A DNA stretch of 6,162 nt, taken from NCBI GenBank assembly GCA_945901145.1, contig CAMDJY010000104.1, forward strand, positions 1 through 6,162, written 5' to 3'. The translations under genes were made by a program, and so were the position numbers. Source of the stretch: Legionella genomosp. 1 (lineage in GTDB: Bacteria; Pseudomonadota; Gammaproteobacteria; Legionellales; Legionellaceae). Within the stretch, counting starts at the first letter, position 1. Every line of letters starts with the position of its first letter. Below are positions 1-6,162 of this stretch, piece after piece. Below the pieces are notes generated by a model that was given only the letters and a program-made list of their open reading frames with translations, ran no database searches and was not told the origin of the DNA.

Positions 1-2
1 TC

Positions 3-74
3 CCTGTTACGATTGTTTGGGTTATTGTTACCGCAGTCATGGTTGTTGCCCATATAAAACCATGGTTTTCATGA
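3..74 (+). CDS. nuoH: NADH-quinone oxidoreductase subunit H (NuoH), C-terminal end only
   Basis: Only the last 23 codons and the TGA stop are in the window; the gene begins upstream. Frame 3 reads P-V-T-I-V-W-V-I-V-T-A-V-M-V-V-A-H-I-K-P-W-F-S, which is one hydrophobic segment followed by a short polar end, as expected for the last transmembrane helix of NuoH. NuoH (ND1 family) forms much of the quinone chamber and links the peripheral arm to the membrane arm of complex I. The tail is too short to identify on its own. The call rests on its position directly before nuoI, the standard place of nuoH in 14-gene nuo operons, and on the matching topology. The stop lies 5 nt before the nuoI start and overlaps an ATG at 71-73. 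Confidence 0.85.
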   Translation, partial: PVTIVWVIVTAVMVVAHIKPWFS

Positions 75-79
75 ATTAA
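71..79 (+). other. Two-codon start-stop ORF at the nuoH/nuoI junction
   Basis: The nuoH stop TGA (72-74) overlaps an ATG at 71-73 as ATGA. That ATG opens a frame of ATG-AAT-TAA, and its TAA (77-79) is followed immediately and in frame by the ATG of nuoI at 80. No convincing Shine-Dalgarno sequence precedes nuoI. The arrangement could let ribosomes that finish nuoH restart locally (translational coupling), but that is inference; in AT-leaning DNA such a short string can arise by chance. Confidence 0.35.
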
Positions 80-592
80 ATGAGCCGTATGATGAAAAAA
101 ATTTATCGCTATATTCGACATTATATCCGTAGCTTTTTGTTACTGGAATTATTATCGGGCCTCAAGCTCACTGGAAAGTACTTTTTTGCCAAAAAAGTGA
201 CCGTGCAGTTTCCTGAGGAACAAACGCCGGTTTCACCTAGATTCCGAGGATTATTGGCACTCAGACGGTATCCGAATGGCGAAGAGCGTTGTATTGCTTG
301 TAAATTATGCGAAGCGGTTTGTCCAGCCTTGGCCATTACCATAGAATCAGAGCCACGTGATGACGGCTCAAGGCGCACCACGCGCTATGACATTGATATG
401 TTTAAGTGCATTAATTGCGGTCTATGTGAAGAATCCTGCCCAGTTGATTCAATTGTGGCAACACCGATTCTCCACTATCACATGACCGAGCGCGGGCAAA
501 ACATTATGACCAAAGAAAAATTGTTAGCTTTGGGTGATCATATGGAGCCTCGGCTCGCGTCTGATAGACAACTTGATGAAAAATATCGCTAA
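80..592 (+). CDS. nuoI: NADH-quinone oxidoreductase subunit I (NuoI), 2x[4Fe-4S] ferredoxin-type
   Basis: This 170-aa protein is the TYKY/NDUFS8-family subunit of the peripheral arm. It carries clusters N6a and N6b, which pass electrons toward NuoB (N2) and quinone. Two C-x2-C-x2-C-x3-C-P motifs are visible: Cys71, 74, 77, 81 ([12 protein letters not shown]) and Cys110, 113, 116, 120 ([12 protein letters not shown]). The fourth Cys of each motif normally binds the other cluster. Residues 1-40 form an amphipathic N-terminal stretch that packs on the membrane arm, followed by the typical P-R-F-R-G (53-57) and R-R-Y-P-N-G-E-E-R (62-70). Length fits the 160-170 aa proteobacterial form. The start is uncertain: ATG codons at 80, 89 and 92 are all in frame and none has a strong ribosome binding site. 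I chose 80 for its closeness to the nuoH stop. Asn112 is unusual for NuoI, where an aromatic residue is typical. Confidence 0.97.
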   Translation: MSRMMKKIYRYIRHYIRSFLLLELLSGLKLTGKYFFAKKVTVQFPEEQTPVSPRFRGLLALRRYPNGEERCIACKLCEAVCPALAITIESEPRDDGSRRTTRYDIDMFKCINCGLCEESCPVDSIVATPILHYHMTERGQNIMTKEKLLALGDHMEPRLASDRQLDEKYR

Positions 593-608
593 ATAATGAG
601 GGTTAAAC

Positions 609-1217
609 ATGCATGACCTGTGGGTTCAAGTCATTTTTTTTGTTTTTGCGGGGTTGACCGTGTTGTCTGCGCTGATGGTGATTACACAGAATAATCCCGT
701 ACGCTGCGTATTATTTCTAGTATTTGCCTTTTTCACGAGCTCGGTACTTTGGATTCTGGTGCAGGCGGAGTTTTTAGCCTTGATTCTTGTCTTGGTTTAT
801 GTGGGCGCTGTGATGACCTTGTTTTTGTTTGTGGTCATGATGCTGAATATCGATCAAGAAGAGAAAGCCTCAAAAAAACTAAGATTTTTACCGTTTATTT
901 TTGTGACCGTGGCACTCTTAGTGAGCTTGATTTTAAAAGCCTTACCTAAAAATCAGTTCGCTGTTGAGCTGTCACAGAAAGCCCTGGAATTGCCTGCAAG
1001 CCCGCTTTCAGATACGGCGGCTCTTGGGATGGTTTTATATACTGATTATTTAGCACCTTTTGAGTTAGCCGCAGTCATTTTACTCGTGGCGATTATAGCC
1101 GCGATTACGCTGGTTCATCGGGCATCGAATCGCTCAAAACGTCAAAATATTTTGAAACAGTTGATGACTCGTCGAGAAGATCGTGTCACGCTCGTGCCCA
1201 TGAAAGCCGAGAAATAG
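609..1217 (+). CDS. nuoJ: NADH-quinone oxidoreductase subunit J (NuoJ)
   Basis: This 202-aa membrane protein belongs to the ND6/NuoJ family, between NuoH/NuoA and NuoK in the membrane arm. About five transmembrane helices are apparent (roughly residues 5-25, 31-50, 54-79, 92-110 and 148-170). The third holds the family hallmark, with Glu54, then V-Y-V-G-A-V-M around Tyr64 and Gly66. This is the helix whose pi-bulge changes conformation during turnover. A second signature, L-Y-T-D-Y-L-A-P-F-E-L-A-A-V (143-156), leads into the last helix. The C-terminus from about residue 170 is a basic cytoplasmic tail ending near E-D-R-V-T-L-V. The protein is slightly longer than E. coli NuoJ (184 aa). A good ribosome binding site, GAGGG (598-602), sits 6 nt before the ATG, 16 nt after the nuoI stop. 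Confidence 0.97.
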   Translation: MHDLWVQVIFFVFAGLTVLSALMVITQNNPVRCVLFLVFAFFTSSVLWILVQAEFLALILVLVYVGAVMTLFLFVVMMLNIDQEEKASKKLRFLPFIFVTVALLVSLILKALPKNQFAVELSQKALELPASPLSDTAALGMVLYTDYLAPFELAAVILLVAIIAAITLVHRASNRSKRQNILKQLMTRREDRVTLVPMKAEK

Positions 1218-1222
1218 AGGAG
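1216..1222 (+). promoter_or_regulatory. Ribosome binding site of nuoK
   Basis: AGAGGAG overlaps the nuoJ stop codon (TAG, 1215-1217). Its AGGAG core (1218-1222) lies 7 nt before the ATG at 1230 but only 4 nt before the GTG at 1227. This spacing favours the ATG as the nuoK start, in agreement with the usual M-I-P-L N-terminus of NuoK. Confidence 0.7.
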
Positions 1223-1229
1223 TGAGGTG

Positions 1230-1535
1230 ATGATACCCTTAAATTATTATATTATCCTGAGTGCCATACTCTTTGGCCTAAGTTTGGCAGGCATCTTGAT
1301 TAATCGACAAAATGTCATTTTATTGCTGGTTTGCATTGAGTTGATGTTGCTTGCTGTTAATACTAATTTTGTTGCATTCTCTCACTATTTGGGTGGCAAT
1401 GCCGGCGAGATTTTTGTTTTCTTTATTTTGACTGTGGCTGCTGCTGAAGCTGCGATTGGTTTGGCGATCGTCTTATTACTTTATCGTAATCGTGGTTCGA
1501 TCAACGTCAATAAAATGGCTCATTTAAAAGGGTAA
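1230..1535 (+). CDS. nuoK: NADH-quinone oxidoreductase subunit K (NuoK)
   Basis: This 101-aa protein of the ND4L/NuoK family has three transmembrane helices (roughly residues 5-23, 29-52 and 60-84). Two buried glutamates essential in the family are present: Glu37 in [10 protein letters not shown] and Glu73 in [10 protein letters not shown], matching E. coli Glu36 and Glu72. They form part of the charged axis that relays redox energy from NuoH to the antiporter subunits. The conserved [16 protein letters not shown] block is intact. The frame also opens with a GTG at 1227, giving tandem GTG-ATG and a possible extra Met. I chose the ATG because of ribosome binding site spacing and because NuoK proteins commonly begin M-I-P-L. 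Length matches E. coli NuoK (100 aa). Only 4 nt separate its stop from nuoL. Confidence 0.97.
   Translation: MIPLNYYIILSAILFGLSLAGILINRQNVILLLVCIELMLLAVNTNFVAFSHYLGGNAGEIFVFFILTVAAAEAAIGLAIVLLLYRNRGSINVNKMAHLKG
1527..1532 (+). promoter_or_regulatory. Ribosome binding site supporting the GTG start of nuoL
   Basis: AAAGGG lies inside the last codons of nuoK, 7 nt before the GTG at 1540. The next in-frame ATG is about 90 codons downstream, after the first two membrane helices, so this site and the conserved N-terminus together set GTG as the start. Confidence 0.6.
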
Positions 1536-1539
1536 TCAC

Positions 1540-3510
1540 GTGAGTATATTACAGTGTTGTTTAATCATCGTGCTCTCCCCGTTGGTTGGGGCGTTCTTAG
1601 CCGGGTTTGGGCGAAAACAATTGGGACGCAGTGGTGCCCATAGTGTGACTATTTTAGGTGTTGCCATTTCTTTTGTGTTGTCAATCTATGTTGCTACGCT
1701 TATTTTTAATGGCACTGAGGCAATCAATACGAATTTATATACTTGGGCCAACGGCAGCAATTTATTTCATTATACATTTTACATCGGGTTTTTAATCGAC
1801 CCATTAACGACACTGATGATGCTTGTGGTTACTTTTGTCTCATTACTGGTCCATATTTATAGTATTGGCTATATGGCTGATGATCCAGGTTATCAACGAT
1901 TTTTTAGCTATATTTCATTATTTACATTTATGATGTTAATGCTTGTGACCAGTAATAATTTTTTACAATTATTCTTTGGTTGGGAAGGCGTTGGCTTAGT
2001 CTCTTATTTATTGATTGGTTTTTGGTATCAAAAAGAATCAGCGCTTCAAGGCAGCTTAAAAGCTTTTCTAGTAAACCGTGTAGGTGATTTTGGCTTTATA
2101 TTAGGCATTGCTTTAATCTTTGCACACACCGGAAGCTTAGATTACGCCACAGTCTTTAAGCAAGCAACAGCACTGAGTCAAGAAACGATTGATGTGTTTG
2201 CACAGACGCCTTGGTCGTTAATGACCGTCATTTGTATTTTGTTGTTCGTCGGAGCCATGGGGAAATCAGCTCAGGTTCCGCTGCATGTTTGGCTGCCAGA
2301 ATCCATGGAAGGTCCAACGCCGATTTCGGCTTTGATTCATGCAGCAACCATGGTGACTGCTGGGGTGTTTATGATGGCGCGGATATCCCCACTCATCGAA
2401 CATTCAGAAACTGCCTTAAGTTTTGTATTGGTCATTGGTGCGACGGGTGCCTTGTTTACAGGGATACTTGCAGTTGTCATGAATGATATAAAACGCGTGG
2501 TGGCATACTCAACGCTGTCGCAGTTGGGTTATATGATGGTCGCCATGGGCGCTTCTGCCTTTAGTGCCGGTATTTTTCATTTGCTCACGCATGCTTGCTT
2601 TAAAGCTTTGCTGTTCTTAGCGGCAGGCTCGGTGATTATGGGTATGCACCATGAACAAGATATGCGTAAAATGGGTGGTCTCTGGCGTAAAATGCCGATT
2701 ACTTATATTACTTTTTTGATTGGCAGTTTAGCGCTCTGTGCCATTCCGCCATTTGCTGGATTTTATTCCAAAGATACAATCATCGAAGCTGCTAAACTTT
2801 CAACCATTCCCGGTAGCGGTTATGCGTATGTTTGTGTTGCTTTAGGCGCAATGTTTACAGCACTTTATACATTTAGAGCATTTTTCATGACTTTTCATGG
2901 CAAGTTTCGATCAGATGAACACACCTGGTCTCATGTTCACGAATCGCCCTGGGTCGTGTGGGTGCCGTTGGTGCTATTAGCCATTCCATCAGTTGTCATA
3001 GGCTTTATGCTCTATATGCCGATGTTATTTGATAAGCCTGGGATATTATCTGCTTCACTCTACGTTGCGCCACAATATGATGTTTTAACTCATTTAGCGC
3101 ACGAAGTGACTTCTGCAACCGATGCTGCGTTAAACGCAATTTACTCCCCAATATTCTGGTTAACTGCAGCAGGCATCTTACTCGCTTGGGTGGGATATAT
3201 TGCCAAGCCTGGTCTGCCTGCACGTTTCGCACACACGTTTCATCGCCTGTATCAATTGCTTATTAATAAATACGGTTTTGATGCATTCAACGATGTGGTG
3301 TTTGTTCGAGGTAGTCGTTCCTTAGGGCGGTTCTTTTATCAGGTCACTGATCAGGGTTTAATTGATGGATTTTTTGTTAATGGCTCAGCCCGTGCTTTCA
3401 ACTGGTTGGCCGGAAGAACGCGTTTGCTACAAAGTGGTTACTTATATCATTCCGTAGCGCTGATGGTTTTTGGTTTATTCGGATTTCTTTGTTGGCTCGT
3501 CTTAGGTTAA
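1540..3510 (+). CDS. nuoL: NADH-quinone oxidoreductase subunit L (NuoL), distal antiporter-like proton channel
   Basis: This 656-aa polytopic protein (ND5/NuoL, Mrp antiporter-like) forms the distal tip of the membrane arm. Visible key residues are Glu149 in F-G-W-E-G-V-G-L-V-S-Y, Asp183 in N-R-V-G-D-F-G-F, Lys242 and His249 in G-K-S-A-Q-V-P-L-H-V-W-L-P, His267 in A-L-I-H-A-A-T-M-V, His347, His351 and Lys355 in F-H-L-L-T-H-A-C-F-K-A-L, and Lys411 in G-F-Y-S-K-D. They correspond to E. coli Glu144, Asp178, Lys229, His254, Lys342 and Lys399 among others. After about residue 555 comes a long amphipathic region fitting the lateral helix that runs along NuoM and NuoN, then a final helix near 636-655. 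The lateral helix sets NuoL apart from NuoM and NuoN. The start codon is GTG, 4 nt after nuoK. The protein is longer than E. coli NuoL (613 aa), as in many other proteobacteria. No frameshift or missing key residue is seen. Confidence 0.98.
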   Translation: MSILQCCLIIVLSPLVGAFLAGFGRKQLGRSGAHSVTILGVAISFVLSIYVATLIFNGTEAINTNLYTWANGSNLFHYTFYIGFLIDPLTTLMMLVVTFVSLLVHIYSIGYMADDPGYQRFFSYISLFTFMMLMLVTSNNFLQLFFGWEGVGLVSYLLIGFWYQKESALQGSLKAFLVNRVGDFGFILGIALIFAHTGSLDYATVFKQATALSQETIDVFAQTPWSLMTVICILLFVGAMGKSAQVPLHVWLPESMEGPTPISALIHAATMVTAGVFMMARISPLIEHSETALSFVLVIGATGALFTGILAVVMNDIKRVVAYSTLSQLGYMMVAMGASAFSAGIFHLLTHACFKALLFLAAGSVIMGMHHEQDMRKMGGLWRKMPITYITFLIGSLALCAIPPFAGFYSKDTIIEAAKLSTIPGSGYAYVCVALGAMFTALYTFRAFFMTFHGKFRSDEHTWSHVHESPWVVWVPLVLLAIPSVVIGFMLYMPMLFDKPGILSASLYVAPQYDVLTHLAHEVTSATDAALNAIYSPIFWLTAAGILLAWVGYIAKPGLPARFAHTFHRLYQLLINKYGFDAFNDVVFVRGSRSLGRFFYQVTDQGLIDGFFVNGSARAFNWLAGRTRLLQSGYLYHSVALMVFGLFGFLCWLVLG

Positions 3511-3518
3511 GGTGAAGT

Positions 3519-5024
3519 ATGCATCATTTGCTTAATATTTTAGTTTGGTTGCCTATTTTAGGGGGCGCATTTGTTCTTCTCACCGGTGATGACAGGAATC
3601 CTAATGGCGCACGTTTTATCACCTTATTTACGATTATTCTCACCCTAGGGTTATGCTATCCGCTGTTGACTCGATTTGATTTGACAGCATCGGGCATGCA
3701 ATACATCGACGATTTTCCTTGGATGCCAGCACTGGGCATTCATTATCATTTAGGCGTTGATGGCCTATCTTTACTCCTGATTGTTTTAAGTATTTTTACC
3801 AATCTTATTGCTGTGTTGGCAACCTGGACTAGTATTCAGAAAAAAGTACCGGAATACCTGGCGGCTTTTTTAATCATGCAAGGTCTGTTGGTTGGTGTTT
3901 TTGCAGCAATGGATGCGATAGTATTTTATCTATTTTGGGAGGCGACGCTGATTCCCATGTATTTAATCATCGGCATTTGGGGATCGGACAATCGTGTCTA
4001 TGCAGCCATTAAGTTTTTTTTATTTACTTTTTTAGGCTCGGTTCTGATGTTAGCGTCTTTTTTATATCTAGGACATCTGACAGGAACATTTGATATCGAA
4101 ACGATGTATGCCACCCAGCTTACGATGACCGAACAAACACTGATTTTTATTGCATTCTTTTTAGGATTTGCGATTAAAATCCCGATGGTTCCAGTGCATA
4201 CTTGGTTACCTGATGCCCACACGGAAGCACCGGCTGGAGGCTCTATTATTTTAGCAGCAATTCTGCTCAAGCTCGGGGCGTATGGCTTTATTCGTTTTGC
4301 TTTGCCCATTGTCCCTGATGCCTGTCATCAATATGCCTGGATCATGGTTGCACTCTCGTTGATTGCCGTGGTTTATGTTGGTTTAATTGCGATTATTCAG
4401 CAAGACATGAAGCGTTTGATTGCCTATTCCTCCATTTCTCATATGGGGTTTGTCACCTTAGGCTGTTTTGCGGTGTTTGCAATCGCTGATCACAATAGTT
4501 TACAAAGTGCCGGGTTACTGCTCGAGGGCGCGATTATCATCATGATTTCTCATGGGTTTGTTTCCAGCGCATTATTTGCCGGCGTTGGCTTTATTTATGA
4601 TCGTTTGCATACCCGTAAAATCAGTGATCTTGGAGGCATTGTGAATACGATGCCGGTTTTTGCTTCTTTTTTCTTATTATTTGCCATGGCTAATGCTGGT
4701 CTCCCAGGGACTTCAGGATTTGTTGGCGAGTGGATGGTTATTCTTAGCAGTGTTAAAGCCGGATTCTGGGTTGCCTTTTGGGCGGCATCAACCCTAATCA
4801 TTGGCGCAGCCTATACCCTTTGGATGTTTAAGCGGGTTATTTTTGGCCCAGTAATTTCTGCTAAAGTTGAGGCGTTGCATGATTTGAGCATCACTGAAGT
4901 CAGTGCATTTACCCTGCTCGCTATTATGGTGTTAGCTATGGGCATCTATCCCAAGCCGATTCTAGATTATGTGCACCAATCTGCAAGTGAGACACTCGTA
5001 TTGTTGAGTAAAACCAAATTGTAA
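3519..5024 (+). CDS. nuoM: NADH-quinone oxidoreductase subunit M (NuoM), antiporter-like proton channel
   Basis: This 501-aa polytopic protein (ND4/NuoM) is the middle of the three Mrp-antiporter-like subunits. Glu141 in L-F-W-E-A-T-L-I-P-M-Y matches the essential E. coli Glu144. Lys220 and His227 in A-I-K-I-P-M-V-P-V-H-T-W-L-P match the Lys234 region, Lys251 in I-L-L-K-L-G-A-Y-G matches Lys265, and Glu404 in G-F-V-G-E-W matches Glu407. His308 (I-S-H-M-G-F) and His345 (I-S-H-G-F) line the central water chain. The V-D-G-L-S motif (80-84) and D-M-K-R-L-I-A-Y-S-S-I-S-H (296-308) are typical of the family. A polar stretch with extra residues at about 323-336 separates two helices. The start ATG follows the nuoL stop by 8 nt, with GGTGA (3511-3515) as ribosome binding site. 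Length is close to E. coli NuoM (509 aa). Confidence 0.98.
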   Translation: MHHLLNILVWLPILGGAFVLLTGDDRNPNGARFITLFTIILTLGLCYPLLTRFDLTASGMQYIDDFPWMPALGIHYHLGVDGLSLLLIVLSIFTNLIAVLATWTSIQKKVPEYLAAFLIMQGLLVGVFAAMDAIVFYLFWEATLIPMYLIIGIWGSDNRVYAAIKFFLFTFLGSVLMLASFLYLGHLTGTFDIETMYATQLTMTEQTLIFIAFFLGFAIKIPMVPVHTWLPDAHTEAPAGGSIILAAILLKLGAYGFIRFALPIVPDACHQYAWIMVALSLIAVVYVGLIAIIQQDMKRLIAYSSISHMGFVTLGCFAVFAIADHNSLQSAGLLLEGAIIIMISHGFVSSALFAGVGFIYDRLHTRKISDLGGIVNTMPVFASFFLLFAMANAGLPGTSGFVGEWMVILSSVKAGFWVAFWAASTLIIGAAYTLWMFKRVIFGPVISAKVEALHDLSITEVSAFTLLAIMVLAMGIYPKPILDYVHQSASETLVLLSKTKL

Positions 5025-5036
5025 GGCAAACCCACC

Positions 5037-6162
5037 ATGACTGAATCTATGAATGAATTATTAAATAATTTTCACCTGACTTTTCCTGCCCTCAGCATAA
5101 TAATCACTGCGTGTTTGGCTATTTTCGCAGACTTATTTCTTTTGCATAAATTTAAACATAGCACTTTTTATATTGCCTGTTTTGGTCTCATCATTTCAGC
5201 CGGATTTTGCATTTTATTCTGGAATCAGCCCACGCAACTCTTACTTAAAGATCAATTAATTAGTGATGATTTAAGTCTTTTAATGAACTTTTTTATTGCA
5301 TTGTCGGTTTTACTTAGCTTTATTTATGCGAAACAGTATGTCGCTGAACATGATATGCCGCAGGGTGAGTATTACATTCTTGGCTTATTCTCTACTGCAG
5401 GCATGATGACTTTAGTTTGTGCCCATAGTCTATTAACTATTTATTTAGGTCTTGAATTACTGTCTCTGCCCTTATATGCAATGACCGCGATACACAGAAC
5501 CTCAGCCGATGGTTCTGAAGCTTCCATGAAATATTTTGTCATGGGTTCAATTGCTTCGGGCATGTTGCTCTATGGCATCTCGTTGACTTATGGTGCAACT
5601 GGGGCCCTGGATTTACAAGCAATTGCCACCAATATACGCGCTGATGCAAGCGCTGAACACTATTTACTGGCTTTTGCTTTAGTTTTTATGATTGCAGGTG
5701 TCGGTTTTAAATTGGCTGTAGTTCCATTTCACATGTGGGCCCCGGATGTCTATCAGGGTGCACCAACCCCCGTTGCGTTATTTATTAGTGCTGCGCCTAA
5801 AATTGCGGTGATTGGCATGTTACTCAGATTACTTGGCGAAGGCCTGGTTGATTTAGTACAAGAATGGCAAAATCTTATCTTAATTATGGCCTTGTTATCC
5901 ACAGGTTTTGGAAATCTTTTAGCCATGGTACAAACCAATATAAAACGTCTATTTGCTTATTCGGCAATTTCTCACATGGGATATGCCTTATTTGGCATAT
6001 TAGCTGCAACTCCAGAGGGCTTTAGTGCGGCGATCTATTACACCATTGTCTATGCATTCATGTCAGCAGCTGGGTTTGGATTGGTAACTATGTTATCACG
6101 TCAAGGTGTCGAAATTGAAAATATAGCCGATCTGCGTGGTTTAAATCGCAGAAATCCTTGGT
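5037..6162 (+). CDS. nuoN: NADH-quinone oxidoreductase subunit N (NuoN), 3' end beyond the window
   Basis: An open frame of 375 codons runs without a stop to the right edge. Full-length NuoN is about 480-490 aa, so roughly the last quarter is missing. This ND2/NuoN subunit is the antiporter-like channel nearest the quinone site, next to NuoK. Visible key residues are Glu140 in [11 protein letters not shown], Lys165 in E-A-S-M-K-Y-F, Lys225 and His232 in [17 protein letters not shown], Lys255 in A-A-P-K-I-A, and His313 in I-S-H-M-G-Y. These fit E. coli Glu133, Lys158, Lys217, His224 and Lys247. The family signature [10 protein letters not shown] (237-246) is intact. The equivalent of E. coli Lys395 lies outside the window. 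The ATG follows the nuoM stop by 12 nt. AAGG (5023-5026), overlapping that stop, is a weak ribosome binding site 10 nt upstream. A second in-frame ATG at 5049 lacks one. Confidence 0.97.
   Translation, partial: MTESMNELLNNFHLTFPALSIIITACLAIFADLFLLHKFKHSTFYIACFGLIISAGFCILFWNQPTQLLLKDQLISDDLSLLMNFFIALSVLLSFIYAKQYVAEHDMPQGEYYILGLFSTAGMMTLVCAHSLLTIYLGLELLSLPLYAMTAIHRTSADGSEASMKYFVMGSIASGMLLYGISLTYGATGALDLQAIATNIRADASAEHYLLAFALVFMIAGVGFKLAVVPFHMWAPDVYQGAPTPVALFISAAPKIAVIGMLLRLLGEGLVDLVQEWQNLILIMALLSTGFGNLLAMVQTNIKRLFAYSAISHMGYALFGILAATPEGFSAAIYYTIVYAFMSAAGFGLVTMLSRQGVEIENIADLRGLNRRNPW

Noticed and set aside
121..381. Reverse-strand open frame of 86 codons
   Set aside because: It lies wholly antisense to nuoI across the first cluster motif, has no family resemblance I recognise, and the + strand frame is a clear conserved gene.
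749..949. Forward open frame of 66 codons in another frame
   Set aside because: It is internal to nuoJ in an alternative frame; its composition is a by-product of the nuoJ helices.
2211..2486. Forward open frame of 91 codons in another frame
   Set aside because: It is contained in nuoL over the highly conserved Lys242-His267 region, which explains the sequence fully.
3005..3232. Reverse-strand open frame of 75 codons
   Set aside because: It is antisense to the C-terminal third of nuoL, with no recognisable domain or start signal.
3681..3706. Possible internal promoter (TTGACA at 3681-3686) inside nuoM
   Set aside because: The best -10-like hexamer (ATACAT, 3701-3706) is only 14 nt away and no good -10 sits at 16-18 nt; the position deep in a coding region also argues against it.
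3998..4309. Reverse-strand open frame of 103 codons
   Set aside because: It is antisense to nuoM over conserved helices; the Lys/Ile-rich product is typical of antisense reads of membrane-protein genes.
4595..4801. Reverse-strand open frame of 68 codons
   Set aside because: It is antisense to the nuoM region with Glu404, with no independent support.
5753..5938. Reverse-strand open frame of 61 codons
   Set aside because: It is antisense to nuoN, with no independent support.
1540..6162. Possibility that the nuoL-M-N block is an Mrp-type Na+/H+ antiporter or a hydrogenase membrane module instead of complex I
   Set aside because: The three proteins share the antiporter fold, but the 14-gene nuo order H-I-J-K-L-M-N, the NuoI ferredoxin and the NuoJ/NuoK signatures identify true NDH-1.

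Overview
This window is the distal part of a bacterial nuo operon, which encodes the proton-pumping NADH:quinone oxidoreductase (complex I, NDH-1). All genes lie on the + strand in the canonical order: the 3' tail of nuoH, then complete nuoI, nuoJ, nuoK, nuoL and nuoM, and a nuoN cut by the right edge. Gaps between genes are 4 to 16 nt, so the whole block looks like one polycistronic transcript. I see no internal promoter, terminator, RNA gene, mobile element, CRISPR array or gene-free stretch of any size.

Organism: the subunits read as proteobacterial. NuoI is of the 160-170 aa type with the [17 protein letters not shown] block shared by beta/gamma/alphaproteobacteria and mitochondria, rather than the enterobacterial form. 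NuoL, at 656 aa, is longer than the E. coli protein (613 aa). With the AT-leaning codon use, a gammaproteobacterium outside the Enterobacterales is likely, and something near Legionellales (Legionella/Coxiella-like) is my best guess. This is inference from remembered family sequences, with no database search.

Layout: 3-74 nuoH tail; 80-592 nuoI (two [4Fe-4S] clusters, N6a/N6b, in the peripheral arm); 609-1217 nuoJ and 1230-1535 nuoK (small membrane subunits with the pi-bulge helix and the two buried glutamates); 1540-3510 nuoL, 3519-5024 nuoM and 5037 to the end nuoN (three Mrp-antiporter-like proton channels).

How they work together: electrons from NADH pass along the Fe-S chain through NuoI to quinone bound at the NuoB/D/H interface. 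The resulting conformational and electrostatic change travels through NuoH-A-J-K along the line of charged residues into NuoN, NuoM and NuoL, which move protons. The expected key Lys, Glu and His residues are present in every subunit as far as the window shows, so the enzyme looks functional. I found no undescribed system here. The remaining points of interest are small: an unusual start-stop junction between nuoH and nuoI, an atypical residue in the second NuoI cluster motif, a polar insertion in NuoM, and tandem GTG-ATG start codons of nuoK.
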